NCBI GenBank assembly: GCA_046566095.1
Contig: JBKHXI010000169.1
Span: 1 to 7,630 of the forward strand
From: CAMPJU01 sp046566095
Lineage (GTDB): Bacteria > Pseudomonadota > Gammaproteobacteria > Xanthomonadales > Xanthomonadaceae
DNA: 7,630 nucleotides
Direction of reading: 5' to 3'
Made by a program: the position numbers and the translations under genes. Under the pieces are notes generated by a model. The model saw only the letters and a list, made by a program, of their open reading frames with translations. It searched no databases and had not been told where the DNA came from. Numbering within the stretch: the stretch's first letter is position 1; every line of letters begins with the position of its first letter. Below are positions 1 to 7,630 of the stretch, one piece after another.

Positions 1-2
1 CG

Positions 3-752
3 ATCCCCGCCCTGCTCGATGCCGACCGCGGCACGGCCTTTCCGGATCCGGAGCTGGCGCTGCGCGACCCGGACGGCCTGCTGGCGATCGGCGGCGACCT
101 GTCGCCGGCGCGGCTGCTGCAGGCCTATCGCCAGGGCATCTTCCCCTGGTACTCGCACGGCCAGCCGATCCTGTGGTGGAGCCCGGATCCGCGGCTGGTG
201 TTCCGTACCGACCGCCTGCACCTGTCCAGGCGCTTCCGGCGCGCGCTGCGCCGATCGCGCTGGCAGGTCGTGGCCGACCGCGACTTCGCGGCGGCGATCG
301 ACGCCTGCGCGGCGGCGCCGAGGCCCGGGCAGGCGGGCACCTGGATCACGCCGCCGATGCGCGAGGCCTACCTCGCGCTGCACCGTCTCGGCCACGCCCA
401 CAGCATCGAGGTGCGCGAAGGCGACGCGCTCGTCGGCGTCCTCTACGGCGTCGCGGTCGGGCGCATGTTCTTCGGCGAGAGCATGGCCAGCCTGCGGCCG
501 GGGGGCTCGAAGGTGGCGCTGGCGGCGCTGGCCCTGCGTCTGCACGGCTGGGGCTGGCCGCTGCTCGACGCCCAGGTCGAAAACCCGCACCTGCTCCGGC
601 TCGGCGCCGAACGCTGGCCGCGCAGGCGCTTCCTGGAGCAGGTGGCGGCGCTGGCCGCGATGCCGGCGCCGGCAGGCGACTGGCGCGCGCGCTTCGGCAG
701 CATTGCGGCCGCCGCGCTCTCGGACCGGCCCTGCGGCCCGGCGGCGGCCTGA
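3..752 (+). CDS. aat: Leucyl/phenylalanyl-tRNA--protein transferase, 5'-truncated by window edge
   Basis: Cytoplasmic aminoacyl transferase that moves Leu or Phe from aminoacyl-tRNA to proteins with N-terminal Lys or Arg, creating N-degrons for ClpS/ClpAP. 249 residues are visible; no ATG, GTG or TTG occurs in frame before the first family block, so the start lies just outside the window. The E. coli enzyme has 234 residues, so probably few residues are missing. Family blocks, numbered from the first visible residue: DGLLAIGGDLSPARLL (24-39), GIFPWYS (45-51), ILWWSPDPR (56-64), GTWIT (112-116), GHAHSIEV (130-137), GVLYGVAVG (145-153) and FFGESM (156-161). The Asp-x-Gln pair implicated in catalysis in E. 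coli (D186, Q188) is kept as D189-A-Q191 (bases 567-575). The C-terminal tail is Ala-rich and unconserved. infA follows 98 bases downstream on the same strand. Identification is from remembered family sequence and is firm. Confidence 0.96.
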   Translation: MPALLDADRGTAFPDPELALRDPDGLLAIGGDLSPARLLQAYRQGIFPWYSHGQPILWWSPDPRLVFRTDRLHLSRRFRRALRRSRWQVVADRDFAAAIDACAAAPRPGQAGTWITPPMREAYLALHRLGHAHSIEVREGDALVGVLYGVAVGRMFFGESMASLRPGGSKVALAALALRLHGWGWPLLDAQVENPHLLRLGAERWPRRRFLEQVAALAAMPAPAGDWRARFGSIAAAALSDRPCGPAAA

Positions 753-759
753 GCGTTCT

Positions 760-788
760 TTGCGCGGCAAGCGGGCGCGTGGCAGAAT
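760..788 (+). promoter_or_regulatory. Candidate sigma-70 promoter for infA
   Basis: TTGCGC (760-765) and CAGAAT (783-788) are separated by 17 bases, matching 3/6 and 4/6 consensus positions. Transcription would start near 795, giving a leader of about 55 bases before infA. The pair lies just after the aat stop, so infA can be transcribed independently of aat. The leader also holds a small hairpin, GCGGG/CCCGC (824-836), just before the AGGA ribosome site (843-846). The start site is an inference; only the hexamers and their spacing are seen. Confidence 0.5.
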
Positions 789-850
789 GCCCGCCTTTCG
801 GGTGCCCGACGGCGCCCACCCACGCGGGATCCCCGCAGCGACAGGATCAA

Positions 851-1069
851 ATGGCGAAAGACGACGTCATCGAATTCGAGGGCACGGTCTCCGAAACCCT
901 CCCGAACACCATGTTCCGGGTGAAGCTGGAGAACGGCCACGAGATCATCGCCCACATCTCCGGCCGCATGCGCAAGCACTACATCCGCATCCTCACCGGC
1001 GACAAGGTCAAGGTGGAGATGACGCCCTACGACCTGACCAAGGGCCGGATCACCTATCGCATGAAGTGA
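851..1069 (+). CDS. infA: Translation initiation factor IF-1
   Basis: Small OB-fold factor that binds the 30S A site during initiation and works with IF2 and IF3 in start-site selection. The 72-residue product has exactly the length of E. coli IF1 and matches it almost throughout: MAKDD start, ETLPNTMFRV (15-24), LENGHEI (26-32), AHISGRMRKHYIRILTGD (34-51) and TPYDLTKGRITYR (58-70). The basic loop RMRKHYIR (39-46), which contacts 16S rRNA in known structures, is intact. The ATG is preceded by AGGA at 843-846 with a short 4-base spacer. Adjacency to aat on one side and clpA on the other is also found in E. coli. It converges on clpA, with a REP-like pair and a strong hairpin in the gap. The open frame extends upstream, but the extra residues resemble no IF1. 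Confidence 0.98.
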   Translation: MAKDDVIEFEGTVSETLPNTMFRVKLENGHEIIAHISGRMRKHYIRILTGDKVKVEMTPYDLTKGRITYRMK

Positions 1070-1079
1070 CGCCGCAGGC

Positions 1080-1107
1080 GTCGTCCCGGGCGCAGCGAGG
1101 GATCCGC
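1080..1107 (+). repeat. REP-like left arm
   Basis: 28-base arm starting GTCGTCCCGGGCGCAGCG, 10 bases past the infA stop and followed by five T residues. It is the more GC-rich, apparently diverged copy of the pair. Confidence 0.65.
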
Positions 1108-1193
1108 TTTTTCGGCAGGAAGCAATGCAGTCACGCCGGCGCGGCCCATGGAAGTGCGTGTCGAAGCATCCTACTTTTTTCCGCGGCGATACA

Positions 1194-1221
1194 GCAGATT
1201 CCTCGCTGCGCTCGGAATGAC
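1194..1221 (-). repeat. REP-like right arm
   Basis: 28-base arm in opposite orientation to the left one, closer to the commonly seen form of this motif. Read on the minus strand it contains CCGAGCGCAGCGAGGAATC. It ends 2 bases before the terminator hairpin. Confidence 0.68.
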
Positions 1222-1223
1222 GA

Positions 1224-1254
1224 CGAAGAAGGCGGCCAGCGGCCGCCTTCTTCG
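1224..1254. terminator. Bidirectional intrinsic terminator candidate between infA and clpA
   Basis: A perfect 14-bp stem with a 3-base AGC loop: left arm CGAAGAAGGCGGCC (1224-1237), right arm GGCCGCCTTCTTCG (1241-1254). The outer stem is A/G-rich on the 5' side and T/C-rich on the 3' side on both strands, the usual look of a shared terminator between convergent genes, although the T tract is interrupted by C. It lies 154 bases past the infA stop and 22 bases past the clpA stop, so it fits clpA best. Confidence 0.75.
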
Positions 1255-1276
1255 CTTCCGGGTTGCCGCGCCGCCC

Positions 1277-3550
<2,274 letters not shown>

Positions 3551-3559
3551 GGGGCGGAT

Positions 3560-3563
3560 CTCC
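3560..3563 (-). promoter_or_regulatory. Ribosome binding site deciding the clpA start
   Basis: GGAG on the minus strand (CTCC on plus), 9 bases before the ATG at 3550. It supports the MFSKDLEYT start over the longer open frame that reaches back into clpS. Confidence 0.7.
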
Positions 3564-3632
3564 GTGCGATACCGGCGATGTGGGGGCGCCCGGCGGGAGT
3601 TTCCATGCCCCGGCGGCGCGGCCCGGTCCCGC

Positions 3633-3653
3633 GTCGGGCCGGCGGGCCCCGAC
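3633..3653 (-). promoter_or_regulatory. GC-rich hairpin in the clpS-clpA spacer
   Basis: On the minus strand GTCGGG and CCCGAC pair as an outer 6-bp stem, continued by CC/GG after a single bulged G, with a 4-base loop. It sits in the untranslated 131-base spacer, 29 bases past the clpS stop and 83 bases before the clpA start. No T run follows, so it is not a classic terminator. It could act as an mRNA stabiliser, a processing site or a partial terminator setting the clpS:clpA ratio. The structure is seen; any role is inferred. Confidence 0.45.
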
Positions 3654-3681
3654 CCCCGGTACCGATGCTGCGTACAGGTAG

Positions 3682-4014
<333 letters not shown>

Positions 4015-4020
4015 GCTCCG

Positions 4021-4026
4021 ATTATA
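4021..4026 (-). promoter_or_regulatory. Consensus -10 box (TATAAT) for clpS, possibly giving a leaderless mRNA
   Basis: The minus strand reads TATAAT-CGGAGC-ATG: a perfect -10 hexamer with only 6 bases between it and the clpS start codon. A start of transcription 7 bases past the hexamer falls on the A of ATG at 4014. No good -35 is visible: positions 4044-4049 read CCGGCC. The GGAG between box and start is too close to serve as a ribosome site. The A/T-rich patch stands out in GC-rich surroundings. Confidence 0.65.
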
Positions 4027-4074
4027 TCGGCGGCGCATCGCACGGCCGGTGTGGGCGCGCCGCGGGCGCCGGCG

Positions 4075-4103
4075 TGGACGGCCAGCGGCCGCCCGAGCAC
4101 AAT
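4075..4103 (+). promoter_or_regulatory. Candidate promoter for the nudJ-mnmA-hflD operon
   Basis: TGGACG (4075-4080) and CACAAT (4098-4103) are spaced by 17 bases, each matching 4/6 consensus positions. Transcription would start near 4110, giving an approximately 110-base leader before nudJ. The promoter diverges from clpS, whose -10 box lies about 50 bases away. The hexamers are seen; activity is inferred. Confidence 0.5.
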
Positions 4104-4136
4104 GCGGCGACCCCCCGCGAGCCCTGCGATCGCCCC

Positions 4137-4223
4137 ATGCCCCCGCACACCCATCCCCCCGCCCCGCCCGCACCCATGCGTGCGGGCGCCGTCCTCGCCG
4201 GCAGGCCCGGAGCGGCTGCGTGA
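4137..4223 (+). CDS. Possible proline-rich leader peptide upstream of nudJ
   Basis: A 28-codon frame starting MPPHTHPPAPPAP and ending GRPGAAA lies wholly within the nudJ leader. Its TGA overlaps the nudJ GTG start as GTGA (4220-4223), the same 4-base geometry as nudJ/mnmA and mnmA/hflD. The first half has three Pro-Pro pairs and two His, the kind of run that slows ribosomes without EF-P. Against it: no ribosome binding site precedes the ATG, the leader is so C-rich that Pro codons arise by composition, and I know no family match. A second ATG at 4176 in the same frame would give a 15-residue version. It may simply be an accident of base composition. Confidence 0.22.
   Translation: MPPHTHPPAPPAPMRAGAVLAGRPGAAA
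4165..4188 (+). promoter_or_regulatory. Hairpin in the C-rich leader of nudJ
   Basis: A perfect 9-bp stem, CGCCCGCAC (4165-4173) with GTGCGGGCG (4180-4188), closes a 6-base loop CCATGC. It is preceded by a strongly C-rich, G-poor stretch (about 4131-4176), a composition typical of Rho-loading sites. No T run follows. The hairpin ends 20 bases before the GGAG of nudJ. It could be a leader attenuator or an mRNA-stability element; function is inferred only from placement. Confidence 0.4.
4209..4212 (+). promoter_or_regulatory. Ribosome binding site deciding the GTG start of nudJ
   Basis: GGAG, 7 bases before the GTG at 4220. No ATG in this frame lies near the conserved N-terminus, so this site is the main support for the chosen start. 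Confidence 0.7.
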
Positions 4224-4696
4224 GCTACCGCGAGGGACGGTTCTGGCAACCGGACGTGACCGTGGCGACCGTGGTCGTGGACGGCGGCCGGGTGCTGGTG
4301 GTGGAAGAGACCGTGGCCGGACGGCTGGTGCTGAACCAGCCCGCCGGGCACCTGGAACCCGACGAGACCCTGCCGCAGGCCGCCCTGCGCGAGACCCGCG
4401 AAGAGACCGGCTGGGACGTGCGCCTGACCGGCTTCGTCGCCGCCTACCAGTGGGCCGCGCCCGGCGAGGACGGCCGGCCGCCCCGCCACTACCTGCGGTT
4501 CGCGTTCTGCGCCGAACCGGTCGCGCACGACCCCTCGCGGCCGCTGGATGCCGGCATCGCCCGCGCGCTGTGGATGACGCCGCAGGAGCTGCAGGCCGCG
4601 CACGCGCGCCATCGCAGTCCGCTGGTCTGGCGCGCGGTCGCCGACCACCTGGCCGGTTGCCGGCACCCGCTGGCGCTGCTGCGGCACCTGCCATGA
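4220..4696 (+). CDS. nudJ: Nudix hydrolase, NudJ-like phosphatase
   Basis: Nudix hydrolase of the NudJ type. The E. coli enzyme hydrolyses nucleoside tri- and diphosphates and the thiamine precursor HMP-PP; the substrate here is inferred from that. The product is 158 residues. The full Nudix box GX5EX7REUXEEXGU is present at 43-65: G43, E49, R57-E58 and E61-E62-T63-G64-W65, which supply the Mg ligands. Flanking NudJ blocks are VTVATVVV (13-20), VVEET (27-31), NQPAGHLE (39-46) and YQW (76-78). Relative to E. coli it has a longer loop after YQW (about 79-90, PGEDGRPPRH) and lacks the C-terminal extension. The GTG start has a well-placed GGAG. Its TGA overlaps the mnmA start as ATGA, and nudJ-mnmA-hflD is the same order as in E. 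coli. Cytosolic; no signal or membrane segment. Confidence 0.9.
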   Translation: MSYREGRFWQPDVTVATVVVDGGRVLVVEETVAGRLVLNQPAGHLEPDETLPQAALRETREETGWDVRLTGFVAAYQWAAPGEDGRPPRHYLRFAFCAEPVAHDPSRPLDAGIARALWMTPQELQAAHARHRSPLVWRAVADHLAGCRHPLALLRHLP

Positions 4697-5814
4697 GCGC
4701 GGCCGCGCCCGGGGTGGTGGTCGGCATGTCCGGCGGCGTCGACTCGTCGGTGGCGGCGCTGCTGCTGCGCGATGCCGGCGAGGCGGTGGCCGGGCTGTTC
4801 ATGCGCAACTGGGACGACGACGGCAGCGGCCAGTGTCGCGCCGAGGAGGACCGCCGCGACGCGGTCGCGGTCTGCGGGCGGCTGGGCATCCCGATCCACT
4901 TCCGCGATTTCTCGCGCGAATACCTGGAAGGCGTGTTCGCCCACTTCCTGTCCGAGTACGCGGCCGGCCGCACCCCGAACCCGGACGTGCTGTGCAACCG
5001 GGAAGTGAAGTTCCGGCATTTCCTCGACGCCGCCCGCGCGCTGGGCGCCGAGCGGATCGCCACCGGCCACTACGCCCGGATCGACCGCGCCGACGGCCGC
5101 TGGCGGCTGCTGCGCGCCGCCGACCGCGGCAAGGACCAGAGCTACTTCCTGCACCAGCTCGGCCAGGCGCAGCTGGCCGCCACCGTGTTCCCGCTCGGCG
5201 GCCTGGACAAGGCCCGGGTGCGGAGCATCGCCCGCGCGGCCGGCCTGCCCACCCATGCCAAGAAGGACTCGACCGGCATCTGCTTCATCGGCGAGCGCGA
5301 TTTCCGCCGGTTCCTGTCGCGCTACCTGCCGGCCCGGCCCGGCGAGATCCGCGACCCGGCCGGACGGGTGCTGGGCGAGCATCCGGGCGTGTTCTATTTC
5401 ACCCTGGGTCAGCGCGAGGGGCTGCAGCTGGGCGGGGTGCGCGGCCGCGCCCATGCGCCCTGGTACGTGGTGCACAAGGACGTGGCGCGCAACGTGCTGG
5501 TGGTTGACCAGGGCGCCGACAGCCCCCATCTGCTGTCCAGGACGCTGACCAGCGAGCCTGCGCACTGGATCGCGGGCGCGGCGCCGGCGGCCCGACTGGC
5601 CTGCGCGGCGCAGGTCCGATACCGGCAACCCGAACAGGACTGCGAGGTGGTGGTGGAAGACGACGGAAGCCTGAAGATCCGCTTCGCGGCGCCGCAGCGC
5701 GCGGTGGCGCCCGGCCAGTCGGTGGTGCTGTACGCGGGCGAGGCCTGCCTCGGCGGCGCGGTGATCGCGGCGACCGACGCGCCGCTGCCGGCCGCGCTGG
5801 AGCGCTGCGCATGA
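4693..5814 (+). CDS. mnmA: tRNA-specific 2-thiouridylase MnmA
   Basis: ATP-dependent enzyme that makes 2-thiouridine at wobble U34 of tRNA-Lys, -Glu and -Gln, taking sulfur from a relay (IscS/Tus in E. coli). The product has 373 residues (E. coli 368). The N-terminal PP-loop is SGGVDSS (13-19). The two catalytic cysteines are present: C101 in NPDVLCNREVKF (96-107) and C197 in KDSTGICFIGER (191-202). Other family blocks are NWDDDG (39-44), ATGHYAR (123-129), KDQSYFL (147-153), GVFYFTLGQREGL (232-244), PWYVVHKD (256-263), RYRQ (309-312) and CLGGAVI (352-358), which belong to the central and C-terminal tRNA-binding domains. It starts by ATGA overlap with nudJ and has no clear ribosome site, so translation is probably coupled. 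It overlaps hflD by ATGA at its end. Confidence 0.98.
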   Translation: MSAAAPGVVVGMSGGVDSSVAALLLRDAGEAVAGLFMRNWDDDGSGQCRAEEDRRDAVAVCGRLGIPIHFRDFSREYLEGVFAHFLSEYAAGRTPNPDVLCNREVKFRHFLDAARALGAERIATGHYARIDRADGRWRLLRAADRGKDQSYFLHQLGQAQLAATVFPLGGLDKARVRSIARAAGLPTHAKKDSTGICFIGERDFRRFLSRYLPARPGEIRDPAGRVLGEHPGVFYFTLGQREGLQLGGVRGRAHAPWYVVHKDVARNVLVVDQGADSPHLLSRTLTSEPAHWIAGAAPAARLACAAQVRYRQPEQDCEVVVEDDGSLKIRFAAPQRAVAPGQSVVLYAGEACLGGAVIAATDAPLPAALERCA

Positions 5815-6434
5815 GCGGCCCGGCACAGGCTGTGGACGCCCGGGTGCTGGCCCTGGCCGGACTGGCGCAGGCGCTCGGCCAGGTCCGGCGCATCGCCGAG
5901 ACCGGCCAGGCCGAGACCGCGGTGGTCGGCACCGCGCTCGACAGCGTGTTCCGGATCGACGCCGACTCGCCCGAGGCGGTCTACGGCGACGCCGCCGCGC
6001 TGGAACCGGGCCTACGCCTGATGCGCGACTACCTCGGCGGACGGGTCGGCGACCCGATCCTACCGCGGTTGGCGCTGTCGGTGCTGCAGCTCGAGCGTCG
6101 GTTCGTGGCGGACGAGGCGATGGGCCGCCGCGTCCGCGACGGCATCCTCGCCGTCGAGGCCGACGCGCAGCATCTGGGCAGCAGCCATCCGGACGTGCTG
6201 GCCGCGCTCGGCAGGCTGTACGCGGACACGGTCAGCCGGCTGCGGCCGCGGGTGATGGTGCAGGGCAACCCGCACTACCTGGGCCAGGCGACGGTGGTCG
6301 CGGAAATCCGCGCCGTGCTGCTGGCGGCCCTGCGCTCGGCGGTCCTGTGGCGCCAGCTCGGCGGTTCGTTCTGGGACTTCCTGCTGCGTCGCGCGGCGAT
6401 GTCCGCGGCGATCGCCGCGCGGCTGCGCAGGTGA
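5811..6434 (+). CDS. hflD: High frequency lysogenization protein HflD homologue
   Basis: HflD family protein (207 residues; E. coli 213). In E. coli it is a membrane-associated protein that influences lambda lysogeny through CII; its general cellular role is unsettled. Recognised by the N-terminal ALAGLAQALGQVRRIAETG (14-32), the central LALSVLQLERRF (87-98), PRVMVQGNPHYL (146-157, E. coli PRIQVTGSPAVL) and IRAVLLAALRSAVLWRQLGG (166-185), the best conserved block. Largely helical and Ala/Leu-rich with no clear transmembrane span or signal peptide, in line with peripheral membrane attachment. It starts by ATGA overlap with mnmA and has GGAG (5799-5802) 8 bases upstream inside mnmA. It is the last gene of the nudJ-mnmA-hflD operon; E. 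coli has purB next, here acnA follows after 180 bases. Confidence 0.93.
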   Translation: MSGPAQAVDARVLALAGLAQALGQVRRIAETGQAETAVVGTALDSVFRIDADSPEAVYGDAAALEPGLRLMRDYLGGRVGDPILPRLALSVLQLERRFVADEAMGRRVRDGILAVEADAQHLGSSHPDVLAALGRLYADTVSRLRPRVMVQGNPHYLGQATVVAEIRAVLLAALRSAVLWRQLGGSFWDFLLRRAAMSAAIAARLRR

Positions 6435-6439
6435 AGCCG

Positions 6440-6457
6440 GCGCGCGCGGCGCGCAGC
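6440..6457 (+). terminator. Weak terminator-like hairpin after hflD
   Basis: GCGCG (6442-6446) and CGCGC (6450-6454) pair around a CGG loop, extended by two GC pairs past a bulged A (6455). It begins 6 bases past the hflD stop. There is no T tract, so it may only mark the end of the operon or be a consequence of alternating GC. The rest of the 180-base spacer to acnA holds the acnA promoter and no visible gene. Confidence 0.28.
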
Positions 6458-6522
6458 GACCGCCCATGTGCGGCGAGCGCCCGCGCAGGCCGCTCACCGA
6501 ACCGGCCCCGACGGCCGCGCGC

Positions 6523-6551
6523 CTGCGGAACGGGCCCGGTTCCGGCATAAT
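6523..6551 (+). promoter_or_regulatory. Candidate promoter for acnA
   Basis: CATAAT (6546-6551) matches the -10 consensus at 5 of 6 positions. At 17 bases upstream lies CTGCGG (6523-6528), a poor -35, which suggests activator dependence. The start of transcription would fall near 6558, leaving a leader of about 57 bases with GGAG (6603-6606) 8 bases before the acnA ATG. Confidence 0.55.
6527..6543. promoter_or_regulatory. Inverted repeat inside the acnA promoter, operator-like
   Basis: GGAAC (6527-6531) and GTTCC (6539-6543) form a perfect inverted repeat around GGGCCCG. The core CGGGCCCG (6531-6538) is itself palindromic. It fills the space between the -35 and -10 positions, where a bound repressor would block polymerase. 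No known operator is recognised. Confidence 0.35.
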
Positions 6552-6614
6552 CGTGGGGCTGAACGGCGTGCGCATCCCGTCGTCACCCTCCCCTGCAGCC
6601 ACGGAGCCCCTCGT

Positions 6615-7630
<1,016 letters not shown>

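Larger units (their letters stand above)
1080..1221. repeat. Paired inverted REP-like element (REPIN-like) between infA and clpA
   Basis: Two 28-base arms face each other: 1080-1107 on the plus strand and 1194-1221 on the minus strand. By eye they agree at 23 of 28 positions, and all five differences are transitions, with the left arm always carrying G or C. The shared core is GCGCAGCGAGG. The right arm read on the minus strand begins GTCATTCCGAGCGCAGCGAG, a motif I remember as a widespread dispersed extragenic repeat in proteobacterial and other genomes. The 86-base interior carries T runs at 1108-1112 and 1175-1180 and no gene. The paired inverted arrangement fits a REPIN or small non-autonomous element mobilised by a RAYT-type transposase; no transposase is in the window. 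Copy number elsewhere is not visible here. Confidence 0.7.

Noticed and set aside
618..620. ClpA docking loop IGF (protein residues 618-620) in place of E. coli IGL
   Set aside because: IGF is the form I remember in Pseudomonas ClpA and it is also the ClpX form, so it is a normal variant and not a sign of altered ClpP binding. Coordinates given are residue numbers.
173..850. Plus-strand frame running through aat into infA, suggesting an aat-overlapping fusion
   Set aside because: It is the infA frame staying open upstream by composition. The real IF-1 is 72 residues starting at 851, and aat occupies 3-752 in another frame.
1070..1276. A tRNA gene in the clpA-infA gap, as in E. coli
   Set aside because: No cloverleaf, T-loop GTTCGA-type motif or CCA end is visible; the gap is explained by the REP-like pair and the terminator.
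4489..5826. 445-codon minus-strand frame opposite mnmA
   Set aside because: Shadow of mnmA, with His/Ala/Arg/Gly-rich sequence and no domain; mnmA on the plus strand carries both catalytic cysteines and the PP-loop.

Overview
This is a chromosomal, very GC-rich window carrying housekeeping genes of a gammaproteobacterium, most likely a member of the Xanthomonadaceae (Lysobacter, Luteimonas or Xanthomonas type). The assignment rests on remembered protein similarity, GC-rich codon use, the ClpS N-terminus (MPR...) and gene order; I could not run a search. No phage, plasmid, CRISPR, toxin or transposase gene is visible, and no rRNA or tRNA was seen.

Layout. Positions 3-752 (+) hold aat, cut at its 5' end by the window edge. 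Next is infA (851-1069, +), with a plausible promoter in the gap between them. infA converges on clpA. The 207-base gap between them holds two inverted copies of a REP-like 28-mer (1080-1221), followed by a perfect 14-bp hairpin (1224-1254) that can serve both genes as a terminator. clpA (1277-3550, -) lies downstream of clpS (3682-4014, -); their 131-base spacer contains a strong hairpin. clpS has a consensus TATAAT placed so that its mRNA may be leaderless. Diverging from clpS is a tight operon with 4-base overlaps: nudJ-like Nudix hydrolase (4220-4696), mnmA (4693-5814) and hflD (5811-6434). Its C-rich leader holds a hairpin and a possible proline-rich leader peptide. acnA starts at 6615 behind its own promoter and runs off the right edge.

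How the genes work together. aat, clpS and clpA encode three of the four parts of the bacterial Leu/N-degron pathway: Aat adds Leu or Phe to N-terminal Lys or Arg, ClpS captures the resulting N-degron, and ClpA unfolds the substrate for ClpP, whose gene is not in the window. The aat-infA/clpA-clpS and nudJ-mnmA-hflD blocks both match arrangements known from Escherichia coli, placed side by side here. MnmA (tRNA 2-thiouridylase) and IF1 add a translation theme. AcnA belongs to the TCA cycle and looks like a separate transcription unit.

I see no new biological system. The points worth a second look are regulatory and structural: the possible leaderless clpS transcript, the leader upstream of nudJ, the REP-like pair between convergent genes, and the inverted repeat inside the acnA promoter.
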